From assembly GCA_900543025.1 (NCBI GenBank), contig UQPP01000001.1, forward strand, positions 1-64,000: DNA of 64,000 nucleotides, read 5' to 3'. Each line of letters starts with the position of its first letter. Position 1 is the first letter of the stretch. Made by a program: the position numbers and the translations under genes. The notes below the pieces were generated by a model. It did not search any database. It saw only the letters and a program-made list of their open reading frames with translations, and was not told the origin of the DNA. This document shows positions 9,414 through 20,283 of this stretch, in pieces. This DNA is from an uncultured Collinsella sp. GTDB taxonomy: Bacteria > Actinomycetota > Coriobacteriia > Coriobacteriales > Coriobacteriaceae.

Positions 9414-9688
9414 GGCGCCTCATATCTACGCGATCATTGATACTTCGATTGTGTTGCCTGGCGCTATCGTTTTCACGGTAGAATCTGCCAACGGTTGACG
9501 GCTACCGCTCGCGGCGTTTTGCCCTTCGCGTACAGCGGTTGGCTTCACAGGTCCTTCACGGGTTGGACTAAATTAGGCCAATTTGACTGAATTTCAAAAA
9601 AGTCAAAATTGGGGCTTGCGTCACGGCGAGACTTCCCGTATATTTCTTTCTTGCGCAAAGGCACAGCCGAGCGCAGCGATGCAGTCAT
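9414..9688. other. Upstream region of the tRNA pair
   Basis: No convincing gene is present. The region holds AT-rich DNA around 9560-9610 and a good promoter-like sequence at 9616-9644 for the tRNAs. Confidence 0.5.
9616..9644 (+). promoter_or_regulatory. Predicted tRNA operon promoter
   Basis: TTGCGT (9616-9621) and TATATT (9639-9644) are separated by exactly 17 bases. The -10 box ends 44 bases before the first tRNA nucleotide, leaving room for a short leader. Confidence 0.6.
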
Positions 9689-9762
9689 TGGGATGTCGTC
9701 TAATGGCAGGACAGCGGATTCTGGTTCCGTCAATGGGGGTTCGACTCCCTCCATCCCAGCCA
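9689..9762 (+). tRNA. tRNA-Gln (anticodon CUG)
   Basis: Acceptor stem TGGGATG (9689-9695) pairs with CATCCCA (9752-9758), discriminator G and encoded CCA follow. The anticodon stem is GCGGA/TCCGT with loop TTCTGGT, giving anticodon CTG at 9721-9723. The T arm has GGTTCGACTCC. Confidence 0.96.
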
Positions 9763-9779
9763 TTGCATTTGCTACATAT

Positions 9780-9856
9780 GGCCCGTTCGTCTAGCGGTTT
9801 AGGACGCCGCCCTCTCAAGGCGGAGATCACCAGTTCGAATCTGGTACGGGCTACCA
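9780..9856 (+). tRNA. tRNA-Glu (anticodon CUC)
   Basis: Acceptor stem GGCCCGT (9780-9786) pairs with ACGGGCT (9846-9852), followed by A and encoded CCA. The anticodon stem is CCGCC/GGCGG with loop CCTCTCAA trimmed to seven bases, anticodon CTC at 9814-9816. The T arm has AGTTCGAATCT. It lies 17 bases after tRNA-Gln and shares its transcript. Confidence 0.96.
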
Positions 9857-9866
9857 AAATTGAACG

Positions 9867-9894
9867 CCCGGGCCTCGTAAGAGACCCGGGTTTT
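9867..9894 (+). terminator. Terminator of the tRNA pair
   Basis: CCCGGGCCTC pairs with GAGACCCGGG across GTAA and is followed by TTTT. Confidence 0.85.
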
Positions 9895-9950
9895 GTGTAT
9901 TAACCGTATATACGGCGCCTGCCGTGTTTCGCTCAGATCGAGGAGTAGCC

Positions 9951-10868
9951 ATGGATCTGCCCATCAGCTTGCAAGACATCACGTATGCCGAGAACTATCT
10001 GGCGCAGGGCGACCTGGCTACGGCGACACCGCTGCTGGAGCGTCTGGTGGAGCTCGCCGAGGAGTATATCGACGCTGAGTGCAAGACGGAGGAGAAGCGC
10101 CAATACTTTAGCTTCGATAGCAAGTTTGAGCGCTTGGCCTATCGCCGCGTGGAGAAGGATCCGCGCGAGCTCGTGCAGGTCGAGGTGCCGTTTGACCGCC
10201 TGTACTCCGACATGGCGTTTGCCTACATTCGCCAGCAGGATTATGTGAGTGCTCGCAACGCCTTGATGCAGGCCGTGCGCTGGGACCCCATGAACTGCAA
10301 CTACCGCCTTGATCTGGCCGAGCTGTTCCGCGCTCTCGAGGACAAGCAGGAATGGGCATCGCTCTCGTTCTCGGTGCTGGAGCGTGCAAGCGATGGCAAG
10401 TGCGCCGCCCGCGCTTACGCCAATCTAGGTCAGTACTTCTTGGAGCCCGAGACCGAGAACGTTTCGGCTGCCGTGGGCTGCGCGCGTCTGGCGCTGCGCC
10501 TGGCGCCCAACGATGCGCATACGACGCGCCTGCTCAACAAGATCCATACCACCTATCCGGATGCCGCTGATGAGAGCGACGACCACGTGATGGGTGAATT
10601 GGCCCTGCAAGGCGTGCCGACCTCGCCTTCGGCCGAGATTGCCATCTGCCTGATTATGTGCGCGACCGATGCTGCAAGCGACGGCGACAAGCAGGAGGCG
10701 ACGCGCCTGACGGTACGTGCTCGCGACTTGGTGGGCGAGGAGGCCTGCGCGGCGATTATCAAACTGGTGCGCGAGAGCGATGCCGAGCTCAATGCCGAGC
10801 GCAAGGCAAAGCGCGAGACTGCGGGCTCAAACGCCGATGGAGCCAAGGAGGCCGGCGATGCCCAGTAA
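9951..10868 (+). CDS. TPR-like protein, translationally linked to smpB
   Basis: The 305-aa soluble product is built of helical pairs that read as tetratricopeptide-like repeats: FDRLYSDMAFAYIRQQDYVSARNALMQAVRWDP near 85-120 (two adjacent stretches), then a region around ALRLAPNDAHTTRLLNKI. The tail after about residue 270 is charged and Ala/Lys/Glu-rich. No enzymatic motif is visible. The ATG follows GAGGAG. Its last 11 bases overlap the smpB start, which suggests coupled expression, but there is no known functional link between the two proteins. The likely role is protein-protein interaction. Confidence 0.8.
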   Translation: MDLPISLQDITYAENYLAQGDLATATPLLERLVELAEEYIDAECKTEEKRQYFSFDSKFERLAYRRVEKDPRELVQVEVPFDRLYSDMAFAYIRQQDYVSARNALMQAVRWDPMNCNYRLDLAELFRALEDKQEWASLSFSVLERASDGKCAARAYANLGQYFLEPETENVSAAVGCARLALRLAPNDAHTTRLLNKIHTTYPDAADESDDHVMGELALQGVPTSPSAEIAICLIMCATDAASDGDKQEATRLTVRARDLVGEEACAAIIKLVRESDAELNAERKAKRETAGSNADGAKEAGDAQ

Positions 10869-11328
10869 GCGCGAGCGCAAACTCATTTCCAAGAATCGCT
10901 CGGCACATCACGAGTACTTTATCGATGAGACGTTTGAGTGCGGTATTGAGCTGAGCGGCACCGAGGTCAAGTCGATTCGCGAGCGCGCCTGTCAGATCAC
11001 TGACACTTTTGCGCTGATTCGTGGCGGCGAGTGCTGGCTCGTCGGACTGCATATCCACCCTTATAGCCATGGTGGTGTGTGGAATCGCGATCCCGACCGT
11101 CGGCGTCGTCTGCTGCTGCACCGCAAGGAGATTGACTTTCTTGACGGCAAACTTCGCAACCGTGGTTATGCGCTGGTTCCGTTGGAGCTCTACTTTAATA
11201 CCGACGGCCGCGTAAAGCTGCTGCTGGGTCTGGGTCGCGGCAAGAAGCTCTACGACAAGCGCGAGGACATGGCCAAGCGTGATGTCCAACGCGAGATCGA
11301 CCGCGCCCTTAAGGAACGCAACCGCTAG
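10858..11328 (+). CDS. smpB: SsrA-binding protein SmpB
   Basis: SmpB binds tmRNA and delivers it to stalled ribosomes for trans-translation. The 156-aa length is normal. Diagnostic blocks are NRSAHHEYFIDETFECGIEL, GTEVKSIRERAC, HIHPYSHGG, RRRRLLLHRKEI and the basic C-terminal tail KKLYDKREDMAKRD. The ATG at 10858 lies inside the end of the preceding TPR gene, with AAGGAGG upstream at about 10846. No tmRNA gene (ssrA) follows within the window. Confidence 0.97.
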   Translation: MPSKRERKLISKNRSAHHEYFIDETFECGIELSGTEVKSIRERACQITDTFALIRGGECWLVGLHIHPYSHGGVWNRDPDRRRRLLLHRKEIDFLDGKLRNRGYALVPLELYFNTDGRVKLLLGLGRGKKLYDKREDMAKRDVQREIDRALKERNR

Positions 11329-11340
11329 GCACTCTGTATA

Positions 11341-11407
11341 AGTTGCGGTGGAATACGGACTGTTTTGCCTGTTTGAGGGGCTATTCAGTCCCTATTTCAC
11401 CGCAACT
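11341..11407. repeat. 67-bp palindrome, family D
   Basis: It begins AGTTGCGGTG and ends TTTCACCGCAACT, with outer arms of about 16 bases that also carry GGAAT/CTATT and GGACTG/CAGTCC pairs. An independent copy of the same 67-bp length lies at 23895-23961. It follows smpB directly. Confidence 0.75.
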
Positions 11408-11450
11408 GCGGGCGTCTCATCTTTCTTACTGTTCTGACACATATGTCTCA

Positions 11451-11483
11451 AAGGCGGCGTCCGTTATGGGTGCCGCCTTTTTT
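11451..11483 (+). terminator. Terminator after smpB
   Basis: AAGGCGGC pairs with GCCGCCTT and is followed by a run of six Ts. Confidence 0.8.
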
Positions 11484-11534
11484 GTGGGTACATACATTCA
11501 TGAGGTTCCAACCCGAGCTAGGGGAGTGATCGTT

Positions 11535-12038
11535 ATGGACAAAACTGCGTTCTTTACCATGCCGAGCGGTCTGTACGTGGTGAGCGCTGCGGCAGACGGG
11601 CTGCGCGCCGGCTGCGTCATCAACACTGCGGTGCAGGTGACGTCCATGCCGCCGCGTATTTCGGTTGCCGTGAACAAGGACAATGTCACCTCGGGCGTCA
11701 TCGCATCGGCCAAAGCGTTCGCGCTGACCGTGATCGATCAGACGGCCGACATGCTCTACATCGGTAACTTTGGGTTCCGCACCAGCAGCGATTATGACAA
11801 GTTTGCCAAATACGAGACCCGCGAGACGGCTCTGGGCATGCCCTATGTGCCCGAGCACGCGGCGGCCCTGTTTAGCTGCCGTTTGATCGACACTGTGGAT
11901 GTGGGCACGCATCTGCTGTTTATTGGCGAGGTCGAGGATGCCGAGCGCCTGAGCGACGAGACGCCGCTGACGTACGACTACTATCACAAGGTGCTAAAGG
12001 GCAAGACGCCGCCCAAAGCCTCGTCGTATCAAGGCTAG
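11535..12038 (+). CDS. Flavin reductase-family protein
   Basis: The 167-aa product is a flavin reductase-like FMN-binding split-barrel protein (RutF/HpaC type). Typical blocks are SGLYVVSAAADG near the start, VNTAVQVTS-like CVINTAVQVTSMPPRISVAVNK, a central GNFGFRTSSDYDKF and the C-terminal FIGEVEDAERL. In anaerobes such proteins often form the flavin part of rubredoxin-linked electron carriers, and a rubredoxin gene follows 88 bases later, so a shared redox role is plausible. I start at the ATG at 11535, after AGGGGAGTGATC; an earlier in-frame start would run through the smpB terminator. Confidence 0.85.
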   Translation: MDKTAFFTMPSGLYVVSAAADGLRAGCVINTAVQVTSMPPRISVAVNKDNVTSGVIASAKAFALTVIDQTADMLYIGNFGFRTSSDYDKFAKYETRETALGMPYVPEHAAALFSCRLIDTVDVGTHLLFIGEVEDAERLSDETPLTYDYYHKVLKGKTPPKASSYQG

Positions 12039-12055
12039 AAATGTTCTAAAAATAC

Positions 12056-12083
12056 TTGCATTATACTATTGAGAATATATACT
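12056..12083 (+). promoter_or_regulatory. Predicted rubredoxin promoter
   Basis: TTGCAT (12056-12061) and TATACT (12078-12083) are 16 bases apart in a strongly AT-rich 40-base island. The TATT-GAG-AATA dyad inside could bind a Fur/PerR-type repressor, but the match is too loose to call. Confidence 0.5.
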
Positions 12084-12126
12084 AATAAGTAAGTACACCA
12101 GCAGTCACGTTCGAGAGGAGAACATC

Positions 12127-12270
12127 ATGGCTGAGGAAAAGAAGACGTATAAGTTTGTGTGCACCGTTTGCGGTTACGAGGTTGAGGTCGACACGCCCGA
12201 GCTGCCCGAGGATTACGTGTGCCCGGTGTGCGGCGTCGGTCCCGATCAGTTTGAGCTCGTCGAGGAGTAA
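12127..12270 (+). CDS. Rubredoxin-like protein
   Basis: A 47-aa one-electron carrier with a Cys4 iron site: [18 protein letters not shown] and then [14 protein letters not shown]. Both CxxCG knuckles of rubredoxin are present, with Pro-Glu-Asp-Tyr before the second knuckle. It is slightly shorter than standard 52-aa rubredoxins. The start ATG follows GAGAGGAG. It sits downstream of the flavin reductase with its own promoter-like element and a strong terminator, so it may be expressed alone. Confidence 0.92.
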   Translation: MAEEKKTYKFVCTVCGYEVEVDTPELPEDYVCPVCGVGPDQFELVEE

Positions 12271-12309
12271 CTCGCAGGCACACGGCGAAAGCCGAACATA
12301 GCTCTGTCC

Positions 12310-12345
12310 AAGGGTCCCGGTCGAATTCTCGGCCGGGACCCTTTT
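12310..12345 (+). terminator. Terminator after rubredoxin
   Basis: AAGGGTCCCGGTCG pairs with CGGCCGGGACCCTT and continues TTGATTT. It lies between convergent genes. Confidence 0.85.
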
Positions 12346-12421
12346 GATTTATCTGACGGTTTAAAACGGTCTCACGTGTTACAGATTAAGACGTTATATC
12401 TGGACAGCCACGCCATCCCAA

Positions 12422-13678
12422 TTACATTCCCGTTAGCAGCACGATGTCGAGAATCGTCACGATGGCACCGATCCCTACGAGCAGCGCGTTGAGCGGGCGC
12501 GAGTTGACGTATTTGCCCATGACACGGCGTGAGCTGGTGAGCCGTATGAGCACAAAGACCGTAATCGGCAACTGAAGCGACAGCAGCGCCTGACTCCAGA
12601 TGAGACCCTCAAAAGGATTTGGGACGACCAAGCACGCCGCCACTGCGCCGACGAAACAAGCCGCCACCCCGATCGAGGAATGTCGGTCGTGGATGTCGTA
12701 TTCCTCGTCGAACATGCCTGCGGTGATGGTGCCCGCCGCCATGCCCGCCGTCACACTACTCGATATACCCGCAAACAGCAGTGCCACCGCAAAGATGGCC
12801 GAGCTTGCCGGGCCCAGAATGGGGGAGAGCGTGGCCGCTGCGACGGCGAGGTCGTCTACGACAATGCCGTGCGCAAAGAAGGTCGTTGCGGCCAGGATGA
12901 CCATGGCCGAGTTGATTGCCCAGCCCACGCCCATCGAAAAGAGCGTGTCGAAGAGCTCGTAGCGCAGGCGTTCTTCGATAACTTGCTCGCCTTGGCCTTC
13001 GAAGTGCATGGATTGGATGACCTCGGAGTGCAGAAAAAGGTTGTGTGGCATAACGACCGCACCCAGGACACTCACGATAATCGCGGCAGAACCAGTGGGC
13101 ATACTGGGCGTGATCCAGCTTGCGGCGGCTTGCGGCCAGTCGACTTTGACTAGTGCAAGCTCGGCCAAAAACGAGAGTCCCACCACGCCCACGAAGGCGA
13201 TGATCCAGCGTTCGGCGCGTTTGTAGGAGCTTGTCATGAGCATCGCCATCGATACTGCCGCCACGATGACGCAGCCCGCGCGCACGGGCAGCCCAAAGAG
13301 CATTTGAAGGGCAATCGCGCCGCCCAGGACCTCGGCCATGGCGGTGGCGATGGTCGCGAGATAAGCGCTGCCGAGCACGGCGCGTCCCACGATGCGGGGG
13401 AGAAAGCGGGTCGTGGCCTCGGCGAGACAGGCGCCCGTGGCGATACCCAGGTGCGCCGCGTTGTGCTGCAGCACAATGAGCATAATCGTGGACAGTGTGA
13501 CGATCCACAGCAGCGCGTAGCCAAACTGCGAGCCGGCGGCCATATTGGAGGCCCAGTTGCCCGGGTCGATAAAGCCGACGGTCACGAGCAACCCGGGGCC
13601 GATATGCCGCGCAATGTCTAGGCCTCCGTGACCACCGGTGCGCCGGGAACCAAAGTGTTGTTTGAGATGGTTGAGCAT
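12422..13678 (-). CDS. mntH: Nramp-family divalent metal transporter
   Basis: The 418-aa inner-membrane protein imports Mn2+ or Fe2+ using the proton gradient. It has about eleven membrane segments. The metal-site motifs are both canonical: FIDPGNWASN in segment 1 and VVMPHNLFLHS in segment 6. The Met in MPH argues for a transition metal rather than Mg2+. The ATG has AGGAGTGCACC upstream. Its leader contains TTAGGCTTAAAGGTTAACC-type sequence around 13728-13745, compatible with DtxR/MntR-type control but not a firm match. It is transcribed away from gltB. Confidence 0.92.
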   Translation of the reverse strand: MLNHLKQHFGSRRTGGHGGLDIARHIGPGLLVTVGFIDPGNWASNMAAGSQFGYALLWIVTLSTIMLIVLQHNAAHLGIATGACLAEATTRFLPRIVGRAVLGSAYLATIATAMAEVLGGAIALQMLFGLPVRAGCVIVAAVSMAMLMTSSYKRAERWIIAFVGVVGLSFLAELALVKVDWPQAAASWITPSMPTGSAAIIVSVLGAVVMPHNLFLHSEVIQSMHFEGQGEQVIEERLRYELFDTLFSMGVGWAINSAMVILAATTFFAHGIVVDDLAVAAATLSPILGPASSAIFAVALLFAGISSSVTAGMAAGTITAGMFDEEYDIHDRHSSIGVAACFVGAVAACLVVPNPFEGLIWSQALLSLQLPITVFVLIRLTSSRRVMGKYVNSRPLNALLVGIGAIVTILDIVLLTGM

Positions 13679-14039
13679 GGTGCACTCCTGCGTGCCGTTT
13701 GTTTGACGCCGTAAAGGGTACCCGTTTTAGGCTTAAAGGTTAACCGAGACTAACAAAATTGTTGTATTTGAATAGGATGGGGAAAGGAGTTGCCGAAATG
13801 TCTTGATCTGTAACAACTAGGGATGGAAATTGGGTCTTACTGTTACAGATTGAGATGTTTGAAGAGGTGAGTTTGCAGGCCGAACTTGGGGCCTATGTTG
13901 TCGCCCTTGAGGTCGGCGGTGTCCACTCGTAGGGCGTGCGTTAAGCGATTGTTTCGAAACGGGCGGGAAACACAACGGACCGGTGATGCTTCTAGTATGC
14001 CTAGTCAACTGACTGTCTAACACCTAGGGGAGGATCGCG
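13679..14039. other. Divergent region between mntH and gltB
   Basis: It holds the mntH leader, one 57-bp family A palindrome (13800-13856), a perfect GTTTCGAAAC at 13951-13960, and the gltB ribosome site GGGGAGGATCGCG. No additional gene or riboswitch fold is evident to me. Confidence 0.5.
13800..13856. repeat. 57-bp palindrome, family A (copy 1)
   Basis: It starts GTCTTGATCTGTAACA and ends TGTTACAGATTGAGAT. It is a single copy between mntH and gltB. Confidence 0.85.
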
Positions 14040-17000
14040 ATGCAGGCAGATTCCGCTCAGCAGCAGGGCCTTTATCGCCCCGAATTCGACCACGATGCAT
14101 GTGGCATCGGCGCGCTTGCCGATATCAACGGTGAGCGCCATCACCAGATTCTGGACGATGCACTGTCCATTCTGGTTAACTTGGAGCACCGCGGTGGTAC
14201 GGGACTCGAGAAGAACACCGGCGACGGCGCTGGCATCCTGTTCCAGGTTCCGCATCACTTTTTCCGTAAAGAGGCTCAAAAGTGCGGTCAGATTCTGCCG
14301 GCAGAGGGCGACTATGGCGTGGCCATGCTGTTCTTCCCGCAGGACGACAAGGGTGTAGAGGATGCCCGCCGCGTGTTTGAGGAGGGCTGCGCCGAAGCCG
14401 GCGTGCCGCTGCTCTTCTGGCGCGAGGTGCCGGTCGACCCGCACGACCTGGGCGAGACGGCCCGCGCCTGCATGCCTACTATCCTGCAGGCTTTCCTGGG
14501 CCGTCCGGACGACACGCCCGCCGGCGGTGCCTTTGAGCGTCGCCTGTACGTGTGCCGCCGCACCATCGAAAAGAAGGCCGACGCTGAGTTCGCCCTGCGC
14601 GACAAGATCTTCTATGTGTGCTCCATGAGCTCGCGCACCATCGTGTACAAGGGCATGCTTGTGGCCACGCAGATGCGCCGTTTCTTCATCGACCTCAACG
14701 ACGCCGCCGTCAAAACGGCCGTGGCGCTCGTCCACTCGCGCTACTCCACCAACACCACGCCCAGCTGGGAGCGCGCACATCCCAACCGCTTTATCATCCA
14801 CAACGGCGAGATCAACACCCTCAAGGGCAACGTCAACTGGATTCGCGCCCGCGAACCCAACCTGTACAGCCCCGTGCTGCAGCACGATCTTGAGCGCGTG
14901 ATGCCCATCATCAACCGCGAGGGCTCCGACTCCGCGATTCTGGACAATGTGCTTGAGTTTTTGGTCATGAACGGCCGTCCGCTCACGCGTGCCGCGTCCA
15001 TGCTGCTGCCCGAGCCGTGGGACCACAACGACAGCCTGAGCGAGGAGCGCCGCGCCTACGACGCCTACCAGTCCATGCTCATGGAGCCCTGGGACGGCCC
15101 GGCCGCCATCGCCTTTACCGACGGCCGTACCCTGGGTGCTGCCCTCGACCGCAACGGCCTGCGTCCCGCCCGCTACTATGTGACGCGCGACGGTCGCTTT
15201 ATGCTGGCAAGCGAGGTGGGCACCATCGAGGTGAGCCCCGAGAACATCCTGACGAGCGGCTGTCTGGGGCCGGGCCAGATGCTCGAGGTCGATTTTGCCC
15301 GCGGTCGCGTGATCTACAACGATGAGCTGCGCGCCCGTTACGCTAAGGAAAAGCCCTACCGCGACTGGATCGCCGAGGAGACGCTGACCGTCGACGCGCT
15401 CGACAAGCCCGTCGCGCCCACGCCCGCCGAGGATACCGAGGTGCCCGCCGCCGTGCGCATGGCCAAGCTCGGGTATCACTGGGATGATGTTGACGAGGTC
15501 GTGCGCCCCATGGCCCAGCAGGGCAAGGCCCCGCTCGCCTCGATGGGCATCGACGCGCCGCTGGCCTGCCTGTCCAAGAAGACGCGCTCGTTCTTTGACT
15601 ACTTCTATCAGCTGTTCGCTCAGGTCACGAACCCGCCGATCGACGCCCTACGCGAGCATATGGTCACCTCGACCACGCTCTACCTGGGCAACCACGGCAA
15701 CCTGCTCGAGGACTCCCGCACGGCCTGCCAGCTGGTGCGTCTGGAGCGTCCGCTGCTCAACGAGGAGGAGTTCGAGCGTATCTGCGCCATCGACCGCGTG
15801 GGCTTTAAGACCCGTCGCTTCCGTGCCGTCTACCGCCGCGATGCCGGCGAGGGCGCGCTGCAGGCTGCACTCAAACAGCTCGCAGAGGACGTTGAGGCTG
15901 CGGTCCGCGACGGCGTGAACATCGTGGTGTTGAGCGATCGCGCCGAAGCGGGCGAGGTGCCCGTGCCGTCGCTGCTTGCCGTGGGCTGCGTGCACAACCA
16001 TCTGATCCGCGCTGGCGTGCGCACCTTTGCCGATATCGTGGTGGAGTGCGGCGACGCCGTGTCCCCGCACGACTTTGCGGCACTGGTGGGCTACTCCGCG
16101 AGCGGCATCTATCCGTACAACGCACATGCGTGCATCCGCGATCTGGCGGCACGCGGCGACCTGGACGTGACGGCCGAGCAGGGCATCGCCAACTACAATA
16201 AGGCTGCGACTGCCGGCATTGTCTCCATCATGTCAAAGATGGGCATCTCCACGGTGCAGAGCTACCATTCGGCGCAGATCTTCGAGGCCGTGGGCTTTAC
16301 GCCGGAGTTCGTCAACGCGTACTTTGCCGGTACGGTGAGCCGTGTGGGCGGTATGGGTATCGAGGACGTCGAGCGCGAGCAAAATGAGCGCTACGACGCC
16401 GCGCTCGCTATCCTCAAGAGCCCGGCTCCCGATCAGCTGCCCACGCTGGGTCTGACCAAGTGGCGCCCGCTCGGCGGCGAGGATCACCTTATCGACCCGC
16501 AGACCGTCTACCTGCTGCAGACCGCCTGCCGCGAGGACAGCTACGACACCTTTAAGGAGTACAGCGCCCGCCTGCACCGCAATGGCCGTGCCGTGCGCCT
16601 GCGCGACTTGCTCGACTTTGATGCCAGCGGCCGCACGCCGGTGGCACTCGACGAGGTCGAGCCCGCGCTCAACATCGTCCGCCGCTTTAACACCGGCGCC
16701 ATGTCGTACGGTTCCATCAGCAAAGAGGCACACGAGTGCATGGCCATCGCCATGAACCGCCTGCACGGCCGCTCCAACTCCGGCGAGGGCGGCGAGGACC
16801 CGCGTCGCGAGACCCCGCTGGCTAACGGTGACTCCAAGAACTCCGCCATCAAGCAGGTAGCAAGCGCGCGCTTTGGCGTGACGAGCCGCTACCTGTGCAG
16901 CGCCTTCGAGATTCAGATCAAGATGGCCCAGGGCGCCAAGCCCGGCGAGGGTGGCCACCTGCCCGGCAAGAAGGTCTACCCCTGGATCGCCGAGGTCCGT

Positions 17001-18737
17001 CAGTCCACGCCCGGCATCGGCCTGATCTCGCCTCCGCCGCACCACGACATCTACTCCATCGAGGACCTGGCCGAGCTGATCTTCGATCTTAAGAACGCCA
17101 ACCCCGGCGCGCGCGTGTCGGTCAAGCTGGTCAGCGAGGCTGGCGTCGGCACCATCGCCACCGGTGTGGCCAAGGGTGCTGCCGACAAGATCTTGATCAG
17201 CGGCCACAATGGCGGCTCGGGTGCCGCTGCGCGCGATTCGATCTGGCACGCCGGTCTGCCGCTGGAGCTTGGCCTTGCCGAGGCTCAACAGACGCTGCTG
17301 CAAAACGGCCTGCGCTCGCGCGTGGTGCTCGAAGCCGACGGCAAGCTCATGGACGGCACCGACGTCGCCGTCGCCTGCCTGCTGGGTGCCGAGGAGTTTG
17401 GCTTTGCGACCATGCCGCTCATCTCCATGGGTTGCCTCATGCAGCGCGACTGCCAGCAGGACACCTGCCCGGCCGGCATCGCTACGCAAAACTGCCGCCT
17501 GCGTCGCGGCTTCCGCGGCAAGCCCGAGCACGTTGAGCACTTTATGCTCTTTGTTGCCGAGCAGCTGCGCGAGGTCATGGCGAGCCTGGGCTTCCGCACC
17601 GTCGACGAGATGGTCGGTCATCCCGAGTGCTTACGCCAGATCGAGGCCCCGGGCAACCGCAAAGCAAACCTGCTCGATCTGTCGCCCGTGCTGGCGAGCG
17701 CGACCTGCGAGTTCGGTGTGCATATTCCGGGCGCCGACGGTCGCCACTTCCTGCCGCAGATGGCCGCGGACAGCGAGCTCGACAAGACGCTCGACTCCAC
17801 GTTGTTTGTGCCCTATACGGCCGATGCCCGTGCGCACCTGCGTCCGATTCGCTTCCGCGCCGATATCGCCAACGTCAACCGCTGCGTGGGCACCATCTTG
17901 GGCAACGCGGTGACCAAGGCGCATCCCGAGGGCCTGCCCGCCGGCTCCATCACCATCGATTGCGACGGTTCGGCCGGTCAGAGCTTTGGCGCCTTCCTGC
18001 CACGCGGCATTACGCTCAACGTGTGCGGCGACGCCAACGACTACTTTGGCAAGGGCCTTTCGGGCGGCGAGGTGTCGGTGCGCCCCAACCCGCATGCGAC
18101 CTACAAGTTCGACGAGAACATCATCGTGGGCAACGTTGCGTTCTTTGGTGCCACGAGCGGGCGCGGCTTCATTAACGGTCTTGCCGGCCAGCGTTTTGCC
18201 GTGCGCAACTCCGGCGCCACCGTGGTGGTCGAGGGCTGCGGCAACCATGGCTGCGAGTACATGACGGGCGGTCTGGCGCTCATCCTGGGCGAGGTCGGGC
18301 AGAACTTCGCCGCCGGTATGACAGGCGGCGTGGCCTATGTCTTTGACCAGTACGGCACGCTCGATGCCCGCGTGAACCACGAGAGCGTTGAGCTCAAGGC
18401 TCCGACGGCAGACGAGCTGGCGCAGATTCGCGAGCTCATCCAAGAGCACGTGGACGCGACGCAGAGCCCGCGCGGCATTAAGCTGCTCTACAGCTTTGAG
18501 ACGATGAGCAAGCACTTTGTGAAGGTCATTCCGACCGAGTACGAGCGCGTGCTGGCGATTGTCGCTGCGGCCGAGGCTGTGGGCAAGACGCACGCGCAAG
18601 CCGAGGAGCTGGCGTTTGACATTGTGACCGGTCGCGCGAGCGCCGCGGATGTCGCTCGCTTTGATGCTGTGGGCGGTGCTGTAGGCGCTGCGTCCGTGGC
18701 TGCCAGCTCTGTTGCTTCGACCAAGAAGGAGGCGTAA
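14040..18737 (+). CDS. gltB: Glutamate synthase large subunit
   Basis: GltB converts glutamine and 2-oxoglutarate to two glutamates with electrons from GltD. The 1565-aa protein has a class II glutamine amidotransferase domain whose nucleophile is Cys21 in DHDACGIG, probably exposed by removal of a 20-residue propeptide. A central domain follows, then the FMN-binding synthase domain, with a 3Fe-4S motif near residues 1131-1147 (GCLMQRDCQQDTCPAG). The C-terminal GXGXG beta-helix domain runs from about 1290. A low-complexity Ala/Val/Ser tail of about 25 residues ends it. The ATG follows GGGGAGG. It is six bases from gltD. Confidence 0.97.
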   Translation: MQADSAQQQGLYRPEFDHDACGIGALADINGERHHQILDDALSILVNLEHRGGTGLEKNTGDGAGILFQVPHHFFRKEAQKCGQILPAEGDYGVAMLFFPQDDKGVEDARRVFEEGCAEAGVPLLFWREVPVDPHDLGETARACMPTILQAFLGRPDDTPAGGAFERRLYVCRRTIEKKADAEFALRDKIFYVCSMSSRTIVYKGMLVATQMRRFFIDLNDAAVKTAVALVHSRYSTNTTPSWERAHPNRFIIHNGEINTLKGNVNWIRAREPNLYSPVLQHDLERVMPIINREGSDSAILDNVLEFLVMNGRPLTRAASMLLPEPWDHNDSLSEERRAYDAYQSMLMEPWDGPAAIAFTDGRTLGAALDRNGLRPARYYVTRDGRFMLASEVGTIEVSPENILTSGCLGPGQMLEVDFARGRVIYNDELRARYAKEKPYRDWIAEETLTVDALDKPVAPTPAEDTEVPAAVRMAKLGYHWDDVDEVVRPMAQQGKAPLASMGIDAPLACLSKKTRSFFDYFYQLFAQVTNPPIDALREHMVTSTTLYLGNHGNLLEDSRTACQLVRLERPLLNEEEFERICAIDRVGFKTRRFRAVYRRDAGEGALQAALKQLAEDVEAAVRDGVNIVVLSDRAEAGEVPVPSLLAVGCVHNHLIRAGVRTFADIVVECGDAVSPHDFAALVGYSASGIYPYNAHACIRDLAARGDLDVTAEQGIANYNKAATAGIVSIMSKMGISTVQSYHSAQIFEAVGFTPEFVNAYFAGTVSRVGGMGIEDVEREQNERYDAALAILKSPAPDQLPTLGLTKWRPLGGEDHLIDPQTVYLLQTACREDSYDTFKEYSARLHRNGRAVRLRDLLDFDASGRTPVALDEVEPALNIVRRFNTGAMSYGSISKEAHECMAIAMNRLHGRSNSGEGGEDPRRETPLANGDSKNSAIKQVASARFGVTSRYLCSAFEIQIKMAQGAKPGEGGHLPGKKVYPWIAEVRQSTPGIGLISPPPHHDIYSIEDLAELIFDLKNANPGARVSVKLVSEAGVGTIATGVAKGAADKILISGHNGGSGAAARDSIWHAGLPLELGLAEAQQTLLQNGLRSRVVLEADGKLMDGTDVAVACLLGAEEFGFATMPLISMGCLMQRDCQQDTCPAGIATQNCRLRRGFRGKPEHVEHFMLFVAEQLREVMASLGFRTVDEMVGHPECLRQIEAPGNRKANLLDLSPVLASATCEFGVHIPGADGRHFLPQMAADSELDKTLDSTLFVPYTADARAHLRPIRFRADIANVNRCVGTILGNAVTKAHPEGLPAGSITIDCDGSAGQSFGAFLPRGITLNVCGDANDYFGKGLSGGEVSVRPNPHATYKFDENIIVGNVAFFGATSGRGFINGLAGQRFAVRNSGATVVVEGCGNHGCEYMTGGLALILGEVGQNFAAGMTGGVAYVFDQYGTLDARVNHESVELKAPTADELAQIRELIQEHVDATQSPRGIKLLYSFETMSKHFVKVIPTEYERVLAIVAAAEAVGKTHAQAEELAFDIVTGRASAADVARFDAVGGAVGAASVAASSVASTKKEA

Positions 18738-18742
18738 GTGCC

Positions 18743-20224
<1,482 letters not shown>

Positions 20225-20241
20225 GGTAGTCATTTAAGAAC

Positions 20242-20283
20242 GTCCCCAACGACTAGTCATTTTTTTGTCTAGTCGTTGGGGAC
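20242..20283. repeat. 42-bp palindrome / terminator candidate after gltD
   Basis: GTCCCCAACGACTAG pairs with CTAGTCGTTGGGGAC around a T-rich loop containing seven Ts. It lies 18 bases after gltD. The T run is in the loop rather than after the stem, so it is not a textbook terminator. Confidence 0.7.

Noticed and set aside
11329..11534. tmRNA (ssrA) gene after smpB
   Set aside because: The region is only 206 bases, holds a 67-bp palindrome and a terminator, and lacks a tag reading frame or tRNA-like ends.
14001..15479. Large antisense frame over gltB
   Set aside because: The frame has no family motif and is fully explained by codon bias of gltB on the other strand.
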